DNA from: Limimaricola soesokkakensis
Lineage (GTDB): Bacteria; Pseudomonadota; Alphaproteobacteria; Rhodobacterales; Rhodobacteraceae
Assembly (NCBI RefSeq): GCF_900172345.1
Contig: NZ_FWFY01000001.1
Location: forward strand, 186,001 to 250,000
Reading direction: 5' to 3'
Length of the DNA: 64,000 nt
The translations under genes and the position numbers were made by a program. Under the pieces are notes generated by a model. It had not been told where the DNA came from. It saw nothing but the letters and a program-made list of their open reading frames with translations, and did not search any database. Below, in pieces: positions 25,850 to 36,710 of the stretch (positions are counted from its first letter, which is position 1; each line of letters opens with the position of its first letter).

Positions 25850-28429
25850 GTGCAGCAATTTCCGCGCGACCCGAAGATCCTGCTGATCACCCCCGAGGCC
25901 GACATGTCGGCCGCGCGCCATGGCGGCCGCGCGAAATGCCTGCAAAGGCTGGTACGGATGGACCTTCCGCTGCCGACCACGGTGGCGCTGTCCTTCTCTT
26001 GCGTGCATGCCATCGCCAATGGTCGCATGCCGGACATGGACGAGATCATGCGCCATTTCGGCGAGGCGCCGCTCCTGTCGGTGCGGCCGTCGAGCCAGGA
26101 CCCCGACTGGGGCGGACCGGGCGCGATTCTCAATATCGGCATGAACGACAGCCGCCATGCCCGGATGTGCGACGAGTTGGGCGAAGAGGCGGCGACCTCG
26201 CTCTACCTGCGCTTCATCCAGAGCTGGGCCGTTCATGTCGCGCGGCTCGATCCCGATAGCTTCGACATTCCCGACCATCCCGGTCCGGATGCGCTGCAGG
26301 CGATGCTTGCCGCCTACGAGGTCGAGGCCGACGAGCCGTTCCCCCAGGATCCGAGCGTACAGCTTTGCGAAGTCCTGCGCTCCATGGCCCGCGCTTGGGA
26401 GGGGACCACGGCGCGGCTGTTGCGTCAGGCCAAGGGCGCACCCGCCGATGCCGGGCTCGGCCTCGTGGTACAGCAGATGGCGCTTGGCGTCGGGCAGGGT
26501 GAATGCGGCTCTGGCGTGATCCAGTTCGTCGACAGCCTCACCGGCCTGCCGCAGGTCACCGGCCGTTACCTCAGCCAAAGCCAGGGCCGCGACGCGCTCA
26601 AGGCTGGGGCGGGGGCGATCTACCTCACCCGCGACGATCGCGGCCCCTCCTTCGAGGAGCTGTGCCCCGATGCTTTCGCGCGGCTTCTGCGCATGGGCGA
26701 TCTGTGCCGCGAGCGGCTTCGCGAGGAGATGCAGATCGAGTTCACACTGCAGGAAGGAAAGCTGCATGTGCTCGACGCCGTGCGGGTGCAGCGCTCCTCC
26801 CGCGCGAGCGTTCGGATCGCCGTGGCCTTGGCAGAGGACGGGATGATCCCGCGTGAGGAGGCTGTGCTGCGGGTCGAGCCGCAGGCGCTTTCCGAGCTGC
26901 TGCACCGCCATGTCGATCCTTCGGCGCCGCGCGACCTCGTAGTGTCGGGCATCGCCGCCTCGCCCGGCGCCGCCACGGGCCGGATCGTGTTCTCGGCCAA
27001 CGCGGCGCAGGCTTCGGCGGCGCGCGGCGAGCCCTGCATCCTGGTGCGGCGCGAGACCACGCCCGAGGATATTCGAGGCATGCACGCGGCCGAAGGCGTG
27101 CTGACGATCCGCGGCGGCATCACCAGCCACGCGGCGGTGATCGGTCGCGGCCTCGGGCTGCCCTGCGTGGTCGGCGCTTCGGATCTCACCATCGACCGCA
27201 AGAAGCGGCAGGTGATCGCGCCGGGCGGGCGGCGGTTGTCGGAGGGTGAGATCATCACCCTTGATGGCACCTCGGGTGAGGTGCTGGCGGGCGAGCCCGC
27301 GATGTTCGAGGCGGTGCTGGATGGCGCTTTCCGCAGGCTGCTCGACTGGGCCGATGACTTCCGCGACATCGGTGTGCGCGCCAATGCCGACACACCGGCC
27401 GACGCCCAGACGGCCCGCAATTTCCAGGCGCAGGGTATCGGGCTGTGCCGCACCGAGCACATGTTCTTCGAGGAAGGGCGCATCGGCATGATGCGCGAGA
27501 TGATCTTCGCCAAGGACGAGGCGGCGCGCCGGACCGTGCTGGAGCGGCTCCTGCCAATGCAGCGCGCCGATTTCGCGCGGCTGTTCGAGATCATGCAGGG
27601 TCAGCCGGTCTGCATCCGGCTGTTCGACCCGCCCTTGCACGAGTTCCTGCCCTCGGACCGGGCCGGTTTGCGGGATCTGGCGGACGGGCTCGCGGTGTCG
27701 CTGTCGGATGTCGAGGCGCGGGTCTCGGCGCTCACCGAGTACAACCCGATGCTCGGCATGCGGGGTGTGCGCCTCGGCATTACTGTGCCCGAGATCTACG
27801 AGATGCAGGCCCGCGCCATTTTCGAGGCCACCGTGCAGGCCAGCCGCGATGGCGATCCGGTCGTGCCCGAGGTGATGATCCCGCTCGTATCCGCAATGCG
27901 CGAGGTCGAGCTGGTCAAGGCGCGGATCGATGCGGTCGCGGCGCAGGTGCGCACCCAGTCCGGCGTCGAGTTCGATTACCGGCTCGGGGTAATGGTCGAG
28001 ACGCCGCGCGCGGCGCTTCGCGCCGCCGATATTGCTCAGCACGCGGCCTTCCTCTCCTTCGGTACCAACGATCTCACGCAGATGACCTACGGGTTGTCGC
28101 GCGACGACGCGGGGCGCTTCATGTCGATCTACGTCAAGAACGGGGTCTACGAGGAGGACCCGTTCCACAGCTTGGATCTCGAGGGGGTGGGGGAGCTGCT
28201 CAAGATCGGCGCCGAACGCGGTCGCGCCGGGCGGCCCGACGTGACCCTGTCGATCTGCGGGGAGCATGGCGGATCGCGCAGCGCCATCGAGTTCTGCCGC
28301 AAGCAGGGCTTTGATTATGTGTCCTGTTCGCCATTCCGGGTACCGGTGGCGCGCCTCAGCGCGGCGCAGTTGGCGCTGCGCGAGCGGCTCGATATCGACG
28401 AAAAAGTCACGGTCGGACGTTTTTTCTGA
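25850..28429 (+). CDS. Divergent pyruvate, phosphate dikinase homologue
   Basis: An 859-residue PPDK-type protein. The swivel histidine is H427 in GGITSHAAV, and the PEP/pyruvate barrel is intact: GTNDLTQMTYGLSRDD and the cysteine-bearing ICGEHGG segment. The N-terminal ATP-grasp part is shorter and diverged; the usual glycine-rich SVRSGA..MPGMMDT stretch reads SVRPSSQDPDWGGPG. PPDK interconverts pyruvate and PEP using ATP and phosphate. The start is the GTG with AAGGAG 8 bases upstream. It directly follows glyS, an arrangement that suggests a conserved neighbour. ATP specificity and true reaction are uncertain. Confidence 0.85.
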   Translation: MQQFPRDPKILLITPEADMSAARHGGRAKCLQRLVRMDLPLPTTVALSFSCVHAIANGRMPDMDEIMRHFGEAPLLSVRPSSQDPDWGGPGAILNIGMNDSRHARMCDELGEEAATSLYLRFIQSWAVHVARLDPDSFDIPDHPGPDALQAMLAAYEVEADEPFPQDPSVQLCEVLRSMARAWEGTTARLLRQAKGAPADAGLGLVVQQMALGVGQGECGSGVIQFVDSLTGLPQVTGRYLSQSQGRDALKAGAGAIYLTRDDRGPSFEELCPDAFARLLRMGDLCRERLREEMQIEFTLQEGKLHVLDAVRVQRSSRASVRIAVALAEDGMIPREEAVLRVEPQALSELLHRHVDPSAPRDLVVSGIAASPGAATGRIVFSANAAQASAARGEPCILVRRETTPEDIRGMHAAEGVLTIRGGITSHAAVIGRGLGLPCVVGASDLTIDRKKRQVIAPGGRRLSEGEIITLDGTSGEVLAGEPAMFEAVLDGAFRRLLDWADDFRDIGVRANADTPADAQTARNFQAQGIGLCRTEHMFFEEGRIGMMREMIFAKDEAARRTVLERLLPMQRADFARLFEIMQGQPVCIRLFDPPLHEFLPSDRAGLRDLADGLAVSLSDVEARVSALTEYNPMLGMRGVRLGITVPEIYEMQARAIFEATVQASRDGDPVVPEVMIPLVSAMREVELVKARIDAVAAQVRTQSGVEFDYRLGVMVETPRAALRAADIAQHAAFLSFGTNDLTQMTYGLSRDDAGRFMSIYVKNGVYEEDPFHSLDLEGVGELLKIGAERGRAGRPDVTLSICGEHGGSRSAIEFCRKQGFDYVSCSPFRVPVARLSAAQLALRERLDIDEKVTVGRFF

Positions 28430-28491
28430 GAAAATGGCGACTTTTCGCTTGCCATTCTGGCAGAGATTCGCCGGTTCCATCGGGGTTCCTG

Positions 28492-28501
28492 ACCTTAAGG
28501 T
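28492..28501. promoter_or_regulatory. Nested palindrome upstream of the wall-hydrolase gene
   Basis: ACCTTAAGGT is a perfect 10-bp palindrome, flanked symmetrically by GGGGT (28482-28486) and ACCCC (28506-28510). It lies about 75 bases before the SleB-like start codon, where a regulator site could be expected. Confidence 0.35.
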
Positions 28502-28575
28502 AGACACCCCGTCCTCGATCCCATAGGTCCCCCCTGCCAGCGCGGGGCAGACCGCGAGGAACCGGGGACATCATC

Positions 28576-29307
28576 ATGAAGCAACTGAACTTTTTGCGCC
28601 TGCCCATGTTTGGCGCGATGGCTTGTCTTGCGACGGTTGTAGCCGCAGCACCAGCCAGCGCGGGCGAGGATGGCCTCGTCGCGGCGCAAAAGGCGGATAC
28701 CCGAGTCGCTGCCGCGCCTGCGGCCGACACCCGTCTTTCCCTGCTTCTGGGCGATCAACGCGACGCGGGCCAGATTGTTCCCGCCGTGGCTGACGGGGAT
28801 GCGCTTCCTGCCGCTGCCGATCGGGGGCTGAAGACCGCCATCAGCAACGGCAAGCAGGATTACGATGTTCTGCTGGCTTCGCAGCCTTCGGCGAAGGGCG
28901 ATGCCCAGTGGGAATGCCTCACCGAAGCGCTCTATTTCGAAGCGCGCGGTGAATCCGTGAAAGGGCAGTTCGCGGTCGCCGAGGTGATCCTGAACCGGGT
29001 GGATAGCCCGGACTATCCCGACACCATCTGCAAGGTGGTGAACCAGGGAACCGGCCGCAAATATGCCTGCCAGTTTTCCTATACCTGCGACGGCATCCCG
29101 GACACGGTCAATGACCAGCGCTCTTGGAACAAGCTGGGTCGGATCGCCTCGATCATGATCGAGGACGGCCCGCGCGAGCTGACTGCCGGCGCCACCCATT
29201 ACCACACCACCGCCGTGAACCCGTCCTGGGCCGGGCGCATTCCCCGCACGGCCGCGATCGGCGCGCATCTGTTCTACCGCGAGGCCACCCGCACTGCTTC
29301 GAACTGA
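28576..29307 (+). CDS. Cell wall hydrolase, SleB/Hydrolase_2 family
   Basis: A 243-residue exported protein with a signal peptide (cleavage near ASAGE, residue about 30), a linker, and a C-terminal Hydrolase_2 domain from about residue 112: ECLTEALYFEARGES, AVAEVILNRVDSP, CQFSYTCDG and GATHYHTTAVNPSW. The conserved EALYFEAR glutamate is the likely catalytic acid of this SleB/CwlJ lytic transglycosylase fold. It probably remodels peptidoglycan in the periplasm. Monocistronic, with palindromic DNA in its leader. Confidence 0.92.
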   Translation: MKQLNFLRLPMFGAMACLATVVAAAPASAGEDGLVAAQKADTRVAAAPAADTRLSLLLGDQRDAGQIVPAVADGDALPAAADRGLKTAISNGKQDYDVLLASQPSAKGDAQWECLTEALYFEARGESVKGQFAVAEVILNRVDSPDYPDTICKVVNQGTGRKYACQFSYTCDGIPDTVNDQRSWNKLGRIASIMIEDGPRELTAGATHYHTTAVNPSWAGRIPRTAAIGAHLFYREATRTASN

Positions 29308-29388
29308 GGCGCTAGCTGGGCGTCAACGGCTTGCCGGGCCGGCAGGGGGAGGTTAGATGCCCCATGCCCGCAAGCCCGGAGTGGCCAA

Positions 29389-30264
29389 ATGACCGATGAA
29401 ACCCGCCAGGCCTTCGCGCACCCTCGGGCGCGCGCCGCGGCGACCGCCGACACGCTTCGGGACCGTATCCTGCTTGATGACCATGTGGTCGAGGTGGAAA
29501 TCGGCGCCTTCCGCGCCGAACGTGGCGCCACGCAGCGTCTCGCCTTCGACATCGTGGCCGAGCTTCGCCCGGCCCCGCCGGCTGGCGACGATGTGGACCG
29601 CATTCTTTCCTATGACCGGCTGACAGAGGCGGTGTCCGACGCGCTCGCCACGGAGCGCCTCGATCTGCTCGAGACCTTGGCCGAGCGCATTGCCGACCGC
29701 ATTCTTGCCGAGCCGCAGGCCGAGCGGGTCTTCGTGCGCATCCGCAAGCTGGACCGCGGCCCCGGTGCGTTGGGGGTAGAGATCGTCCGCTCCGGTCCGA
29801 GCAGCGTTTCGCCCAGCGCCGCACCGCGCCCCGTCGTGGCGCTGATCTCCGCCGAGGCAGCCGCGCGGCCCGGGGACTGGCGCGACGCATTGCTGGCGGA
29901 AACCGGCCCGCTGGTCTTGTGCGTCGAAGCGGCGCGCGTCGCGCCCGACGTGACGGACGCCGCCGCGCGGGGCCGGATCGAACTTCTGGAACTCGACCAA
30001 GCCGCGTGGCGATTGTCGGCGCTGCTGCCTGAAATCGAGGTGCGCGACAACCGCACCGAGCTGGACTGGGCGCAGCGCAAGGGGGCACCCAGCCTCTGGG
30101 CGCCGACGCGCATGGCCGTCTCGGCGGTTGCCGGGCCAAAGAGCACGACAGGCGCGGATCTCGCGGCTTGGCTGGCCGAGACCCTCGATGCGCGGGAAAT
30201 CCTCCTCGTGGGGGCTGCGGCCCCCTCCACGGATCGACCGCTTCGGTCTCTCGGTTCGGCATGA
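29389..30264 (+). CDS. folB: FolB-type dihydroneopterin aldolase with C-terminal extension
   Basis: A 291-residue protein. Residues about 25-130 match FolB (ILLDDHVVEVEIGAFRAER, SYDRLTEAV, LLETLAERIADRIL, VFVRIRKLD), which converts dihydroneopterin to 6-hydroxymethyl-dihydropterin. The usual FolB has about 120 residues. Here another 150 residues follow, with hydrophobic strands (PVVALISAE, GPLVLCVEAARVAP, EILLVGAA) that do not match any family I can name. The stop overlaps folP by 4 bases, so the folate assignment is well supported by context. Confidence 0.85.
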   Translation: MTDETRQAFAHPRARAAATADTLRDRILLDDHVVEVEIGAFRAERGATQRLAFDIVAELRPAPPAGDDVDRILSYDRLTEAVSDALATERLDLLETLAERIADRILAEPQAERVFVRIRKLDRGPGALGVEIVRSGPSSVSPSAAPRPVVALISAEAAARPGDWRDALLAETGPLVLCVEAARVAPDVTDAAARGRIELLELDQAAWRLSALLPEIEVRDNRTELDWAQRKGAPSLWAPTRMAVSAVAGPKSTTGADLAAWLAETLDAREILLVGAAAPSTDRPLRSLGSA

Positions 30265-31259
30265 GGCCGATGGTGCCGTTGCCTCTCTGGCCGCTGGGGC
30301 CGGAGCGTGGCCTGCCCCTAGCAGGCATGACGGGGCTGCGCTTTGCGCATGTGCTCGACCAGGAGGGGCGAGAGATCGCAGCCCAAGGGCTCGACGCGGC
30401 GACGATCGAGCGGCTGAGCGCGCCGCGTCCGAAGCTATGCGGGCTCTCGCTCGACCGGCCGCGATTGATGGGCATTCTCAACGTCACCCCCGACAGCTTT
30501 TCCGATGGCGGCGACCATGCGAGCCGTGCCGAGGCGGTGGCGCGGGCGCGGGCAATGGTCGAGGAAGGGGCTGAGATACTCGATATCGGCGGCGAATCGA
30601 CCCGCCCCGGCGCGCAGGTGGTGGCGGTGGAAAAGGAGATGGCCCGCGTGGTCCCGGTTGTGGCCGCCTTGCGCGCCGCCGGTCTGACCGTGCCGATCTC
30701 CATCGACACCCGCAATGGCGCCACGGCGCGCGCGGCGCTTGCCGAAGGCGCCGACATGATCAACGACGTTTCGGCCCTGACCCATGATCCGGGAATGGCC
30801 GGGGTCGTGGCCGAGGCGGGCGTGCCGATCTGCCTGATGCATGCCAAGGGCACGCCGCAGGAGATGCAGCGCGCGCCGCGCTACGATGACGTGCTCGCCG
30901 AGGTACTGGAAGCGCTCACCGACCGGATCGAGGCGGCGGTGGCCGCGGGAATCGCTCGCGACAGGATACTGGTCGATCCGGGGATCGGCTTCGGCAAGGA
31001 TCTCGGCCACAATCTCATGCTCCTGCGGTCACTCACCGCATTTCATGGTTTCGGCTTGCCGCTGTTGATTGGCGTCTCGCGCAAGCGTTTCATCGGTACG
31101 ATCGGCGGCGCCGAGGCGCCGAAGGATCGGATGCCCGGTTCGATCGCCGTGGCGCTCTGGGCGTCGCGACAGGGCGCGCAGGTGATCCGGGTGCATGACA
31201 TAAAAGAAACGCGGCAGGCGCTCGACCTGCAGCACGCATTGATGAGGGAAGAGCCATGA
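30261..31259 (+). CDS. folP: Dihydropteroate synthase
   Basis: A 332-residue FolP. The TIM-barrel motifs are [56 protein letters not shown] and GVSRKRFIG. It joins p-aminobenzoate to hydroxymethyl-dihydropterin diphosphate and is the sulfonamide target. About 65 extra residues precede the barrel; the start was placed at the ATG that overlaps the folB stop. It in turn overlaps glmM by 4 bases. Confidence 0.96.
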   Translation: MRPMVPLPLWPLGPERGLPLAGMTGLRFAHVLDQEGREIAAQGLDAATIERLSAPRPKLCGLSLDRPRLMGILNVTPDSFSDGGDHASRAEAVARARAMVEEGAEILDIGGESTRPGAQVVAVEKEMARVVPVVAALRAAGLTVPISIDTRNGATARAALAEGADMINDVSALTHDPGMAGVVAEAGVPICLMHAKGTPQEMQRAPRYDDVLAEVLEALTDRIEAAVAAGIARDRILVDPGIGFGKDLGHNLMLLRSLTAFHGFGLPLLIGVSRKRFIGTIGGAEAPKDRMPGSIAVALWASRQGAQVIRVHDIKETRQALDLQHALMREEP

Positions 31260-32599
31260 CACGCAAGCTGTTCGGCACCGACGGGGTGCGCGGTACCGCC
31301 AATACCTGGCCTATGACGGCCGAGGTCGCGCTCAGGATCGGCGCTGCCGCCGGGCGCTATTTCCGCAATGACGGCTCGAACGGCCACCGCGTCGTGATCG
31401 GCAAGGACACGCGGCTTTCCGGCTATATGTTCGAGAACGCGCTGACCGCCGGTCTCACCTCCACGGGCATGAACGCGCTTCTGCTCGGACCGGTGCCGAC
31501 GCCTGCCGTGGGGTTGTTGACTCATTCCATGCGCGCCGATGTGGGCATCATGATCTCGGCGTCCCACAACCCGCATCATGACAATGGCATCAAGTTCTTC
31601 GGGCCCGATGGTTTCAAGCTGTCGGACGAGGCTGAGGCCGAGATCGAGGCTTTGGTGGCAGGCCAGGTGGAGCCCGCCAAGGCCGCCAATATCGGCCGCG
31701 CCAAGCGGGTCGATGACGGCCGTTTCCGCTATGCTGAGCGGCTCAAATCGACCTTTCCGCAGGGCAAGCGGCTCGACGGTCTCAAGGTGGTGATCGACTG
31801 CGCCAACGGCGCGGCCTACAAGGTCGCCCCCGAAGTGCTGTGGGAGTTGGGCGCGACGGTGATCCCGGTGGGAGTGGACCCCGACGGCACCAACATCAAC
31901 CAGAACTGCGGCTCCACCGCGCCGCGCCATGCCGCGGCGCGGGTTCTGGAGGAGGGGGCGGATCTGGGCATCTGCCTCGACGGCGATGCCGACCGGGTGA
32001 TGATCATCGACGAAACCGGCCAGATCGCCGATGGCGATCAACTTATGGCGCTGATGGCCGGGCGCTGGGCGGCGGAGGACCGGCTGCGCGGCGGCACGCT
32101 CGTCGCCACGGTGATGAGCAATCTCGGGCTCGAGCGTTTCATGACCGCGCGCGGGCTGAAGCTTGAGCGTACCAAGGTCGGCGACCGGTATGTGGTCGAG
32201 GCGATGCGGCGCGGTGGCTGGAACCTGGGCGGCGAACAGTCGGGGCACATCGTGATGACCGACTACGCCACCACCGGCGACGGGCTGCTGGCGGGCTTGC
32301 AATTCCTCGCGGCGATGATCGAGAGCGGCCGCCCCGCTTCGGCGCTTGTGCGCCAGTTCGAGCGCGTGCCGCAGCTGCTGAAGAACGTGCGCTACGCACC
32401 CGGTCACGATCCGCTCGATGCGGCGGCGGTCAAGAAGGCGATCGCCGAGGCCGAGGGGCTGCTGGATGGCAAGGGGCGGCTGCTGATCCGCAAATCCGGC
32501 ACCGAGCCGCTGATCCGCGTGATGGCGGAATGCGAGGATGACGCCCTGCTCGTCCAAGTGGTCGAGGGCATCGTCGCCGAGGTGCAATCGGTCGCCTGA
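31256..32599 (+). CDS. glmM: Phosphoglucosamine mutase
   Basis: A 447-residue GlmM with all four domain signatures: FGTDGVRG at the N-terminus, the phosphoserine loop [14 protein letters not shown] (active Ser103), the metal loop DGDADRV, and the C-terminal phosphate loop [12 protein letters not shown]. It turns glucosamine-6-phosphate into glucosamine-1-phosphate for peptidoglycan and LPS. The folP-glmM order is common in bacteria. Confidence 0.97.
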   Translation: MTRKLFGTDGVRGTANTWPMTAEVALRIGAAAGRYFRNDGSNGHRVVIGKDTRLSGYMFENALTAGLTSTGMNALLLGPVPTPAVGLLTHSMRADVGIMISASHNPHHDNGIKFFGPDGFKLSDEAEAEIEALVAGQVEPAKAANIGRAKRVDDGRFRYAERLKSTFPQGKRLDGLKVVIDCANGAAYKVAPEVLWELGATVIPVGVDPDGTNINQNCGSTAPRHAAARVLEEGADLGICLDGDADRVMIIDETGQIADGDQLMALMAGRWAAEDRLRGGTLVATVMSNLGLERFMTARGLKLERTKVGDRYVVEAMRRGGWNLGGEQSGHIVMTDYATTGDGLLAGLQFLAAMIESGRPASALVRQFERVPQLLKNVRYAPGHDPLDAAAVKKAIAEAEGLLDGKGRLLIRKSGTEPLIRVMAECEDDALLVQVVEGIVAEVQSVA

Positions 32600-32601
32600 A
32601 C

Positions 32602-33516
32602 TCAGCCAGCCGGGGCCGCGCGGGCGAATAGCGCCCGCAGGTTCCGGCCTTGGCTGAGGCCGAGCCCGGCGAGGATCAGCGCCAACGCGACGAAAAAGCG
32701 CCAAGGCAGCGCCTCGTCCAGGGCCAGCGCGCCGATCGCCATCGACCAGACCGGCACTTGGTAATTCACCAGCGTCATGAAAACCGATCCGGCGGAGCGG
32801 ATCACCGTGACCCGGATCAGCGCTGCCAGAGCGGTAGGCAGCAGCCCGAGGAACAGAAGCGCCGCGCCGGGGACCGCGCCGGTCCAGCCCGGAACGCCCT
32901 CCGTGAGCAGCATCACCGGCACCAGGATCACCGCGCCCACCGCGAGGCTGAGTGCGGTCAGCACGACGCCATCCAGAGGCGGACAGCGCCGGGTGAGGAT
33001 CGAGGCCACGGCGTAGGAGAACGCGGCGGCAAGGCAGGCGATCTGCCCCCAGGCCGACAGCCCGGCCCCCGGCACCAGCACCCCGGGGCCGATGAGGATC
33101 AGCGCGCCCACGAATCCGACGCCGACACCCGCCGCCGAACGCCAGTTCAGCAACTCGTCCGAGAACAGCGCAGCCAGCGGCAGCACGAAGAGCGGCAGCG
33201 CTGCCATGGAGATGCCCGCGAAGGCCGAGGGGACGTATTGCTGTCCCCATGCCAGCAGCAGGAAAGGCAGCGCGGTGGACAGCGCACCGATCGCCACGAG
33301 ATAGCCCATGAGGCGTCCCGAAAGCGGTGGGACCCGTCGTCCCATAGCCCACATCAGCGCCAGCATGGCGACGGCGCCGAGCGTGGTGCGGGCGCAGGCC
33401 ACGGTGACCGGCCCGTAACCATCGAGCGCCACGCGCACCACGGCGAAGGTGCCGCCCCAGATGAGGCCGAGAAGGAGGATGGAGAGCCAGTTGGCGGTGC
33501 TTGGTTTTGCGGTCAT
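32602..33516 (-). CDS. EamA/DMT-family transporter
   Basis: A 304-residue membrane protein with ten predicted hydrophobic helices in two five-helix halves, each an EamA domain (first half: LLGLIWGGTFAVVRVAL; second half: IACLAAAFSYAVASILTRR). The family exports metabolites such as amino acids; substrate unknown. It converges on glmM with only two bases between the stop codons. Confidence 0.9.
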   Translation of the reverse strand: MTAKPSTANWLSILLLGLIWGGTFAVVRVALDGYGPVTVACARTTLGAVAMLALMWAMGRRVPPLSGRLMGYLVAIGALSTALPFLLLAWGQQYVPSAFAGISMAALPLFVLPLAALFSDELLNWRSAAGVGVGFVGALILIGPGVLVPGAGLSAWGQIACLAAAFSYAVASILTRRCPPLDGVVLTALSLAVGAVILVPVMLLTEGVPGWTGAVPGAALLFLGLLPTALAALIRVTVIRSAGSVFMTLVNYQVPVWSMAIGALALDEALPWRFFVALALILAGLGLSQGRNLRALFARAAPAG

Positions 33517-33944
33517 GGCGCGGGTTCAGCATGCACGCCCAGTATTGTCTATGACCTATGATCAGCACCGATCGATGTAGGAATCTGCAAGCGGTGCAAG
33601 CTGAATGCCGCAAATCCGTGCAGACCCTTGTAACGTGGGCTCACATCCCACGGATGTGCATCGTTAGAAATTTCGTGTGCTTCACGTGAGTATCACGGAC
33701 CTGTTACCAAACGGAACGGGGGTCCATATCGTCATGGTTGAAGTCTGTGCGCTTCGGGCCTTTGTAGAGGTGCGACTCAGCTGTCGATCGGGCCCTCCTG
33801 CACATTACCCCATGCAAGGGGGAAACCGGCTCACGCGGCCGGATCGTCCTTGTGATGTTACAGCACTCGCGCCGTGAATGAGCAAAGCGCAGCCTGTGGA
33901 TACGGGTCGCAGAACCCGAATCTATTCAGGGAAGGTCCACCACC
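33517..33944. other. Long intergenic region with hairpin-forming repeat, no convincing gene
   Basis: 428 bases of lower GC than the neighbours. A perfect 7-bp inverted repeat CACATCC-CAC-GGATGTG sits at 33642-33658. The only opening (66 codons from 33677) lacks a good ribosome-binding site and coding bias. The region must hold the EamA promoter on the left and, on the right, the promoter for the small exported gene at 33945 (GGGAAGG site before its ATG). Confidence 0.5.
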
Positions 33945-34286
33945 ATGTACGGGAAACTCCTAGCGGCGGCATTGCTCGCCACGACGGTCACCGGCGCAGA
34001 GGCGATGATCGGTGACAATGCTTTCACCTCGCTCGAGCGGATCAGGTCGCAAAGCTCGCTGATCGATGTCGGGCGGGTCAGGTCTGAAGGCATGGGGATG
34101 GTCGAAATCTACAGCATGAACTCGGATGGCACGCAGACGCTTCTCGGCAGCCAGCCGGTCCATGCCGGTGCCAACAACAACGTGCGGGTCCATATCGGCC
34201 ACCCGGTGCAGCGTGACATCGTTGCCGTGCTCAGGGTCGACGGCCAAGTCGTCGCCACGCGCGAGTTCGACGTGATCAGGCGTTGA
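33945..34286 (+). CDS. Small exported protein, DUF7282-like
   Basis: A 113-residue protein with a signal peptide (MYGKLLAAALLATTVTGAEA) and a single beta-rich domain. The core GMVEIYSMNSDGTQTLLGS followed by HAGANNNVRVHI has the pattern of DUF7282-type domains, in which a G-S-x-P strand is followed by AGxNxxVxV (inference from pattern memory). It is predicted periplasmic, function unknown. It has a good GGGAAGG ribosome-binding site and stands alone. Confidence 0.7.
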   Translation: MYGKLLAAALLATTVTGAEAMIGDNAFTSLERIRSQSSLIDVGRVRSEGMGMVEIYSMNSDGTQTLLGSQPVHAGANNNVRVHIGHPVQRDIVAVLRVDGQVVATREFDVIRR

Positions 34287-34310
34287 ACCGGCGATACGAA
34301 GCGCTTCGAC

Positions 34311-34334
34311 GGGGCCGGCCTTAGAGCCGGCCCC
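34311..34334. terminator. Hairpin between convergent small genes
   Basis: GGGGCCGGC and GCCGGCCCC form a perfect 9-bp stem with a 6-base loop, midway between the stops of two convergent genes. No T-run follows on either strand, so it may stop transcription weakly in both directions. Confidence 0.55.
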
Positions 34335-34341
34335 GATCGTG

Positions 34342-34890
34342 TCAAGCGCGCAGTTCGGCGGTCGCGCGGGCCGGAGCGGTCGACTCGTTGGCAGCGGCGT
34401 AGCGGGTCGCGGCCTCCTGAGACGAGGGCTTTGCCTCGACCTTGCTGATCTCGGGGACTGAGGTGGGCGTCTGGGCAATCGACTCGACCACCGCATTCTG
34501 GCGATCCCGGTTCTGGGCGGCAATTGCCTCCGCGCGGGAACGCGCGATGTCGTCGATCGCCTCGTCCTCGGCTTCGAGTTCGGCACTGCGGGCCGTCGTT
34601 GCCGCCGGTTCCGCGCGGTTGGCGCTGGCAGCAGCGCCGCTCGATTTCTCGGAGGATTCGACCGCTTGGGCCCCGGCTACCGAAAGGCTGGACTGGGTGT
34701 TCGAATTGTTGGCGACGGCTACCGCGTTTTCGGGGTCGTTCGCCGCCGCGGTTTCGGTAGCGCCCTCGATTTCCGCCTCATCGGCGCCTTCGGCGTCCTC
34801 CTGGGACGAAGCTGCGGTGCTGCTCTGAGATTCTTGCAAAAGCGAGGACGTGACGGAATTAATCGTTGAAGAAAGCGAGCCGATCATCAT
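34342..34890 (-). CDS. Disordered Ala/Ser/Glu/Thr-rich protein of unknown function
   Basis: A 182-residue protein that is almost entirely low complexity: Ala, Ser, Glu, Thr, Asn and Gln, with no tryptophan and almost no aromatics. After a short amphipathic start (MMIGSLSSTINSVTSSLL) it is acidic and should be unfolded. The start is one of two adjacent ATG codons with an AGGAG site 5 bases upstream. No named family recognised. The regular codon use and clear ribosome-binding site argue that it is real. An inverted repeat CGAAAT-N7-ATTTCG (34997-35015) lies upstream. Confidence 0.6.
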   Translation of the reverse strand: MMIGSLSSTINSVTSSLLQESQSSTAASSQEDAEGADEAEIEGATETAAANDPENAVAVANNSNTQSSLSVAGAQAVESSEKSSGAAASANRAEPAATTARSAELEAEDEAIDDIARSRAEAIAAQNRDRQNAVVESIAQTPTSVPEISKVEAKPSSQEAATRYAAANESTAPARATAELRA

Positions 34891-35024
34891 GGTTACTCCT
34901 ACTGGTAATGCAGGAAGCAATTCGCCGGGAATTGTGGCCAGAATGCACCAAGACGGTGTCGGGCGCCGAGGCCTATACCAACGCGTCAAACCTATACGAA
35001 ATATCGGAAATTTCGACCGACCCG

Positions 35025-35051
35025 AAAAAAAGGGGCGCCGCATGGCGCCCC
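35025..35051 (-). terminator. Intrinsic terminator after ilvC
   Basis: Read on the minus strand, GGGGCGCC-ATGC-GGCGCCCC is an 8-bp perfect stem followed by seven T residues. It starts about 30 bases after the ilvC stop. Confidence 0.9.
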
Positions 35052-35080
35052 CTTGATCTGCACGTGTTGATCGAAGGCGA

Positions 35081-36706
<1,626 letters not shown>

Positions 36707-36710
<4 letters not shown>

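Noticed and set aside
25835-28507. 890-codon open frame opposite the PPDK homologue
   Set aside because: Same composition artefact; the plus-strand frame has intact PPDK motifs.
33677-33877. 66-codon frame in the long intergenic region
   Set aside because: No convincing ribosome-binding site, odd composition and no family resemblance.
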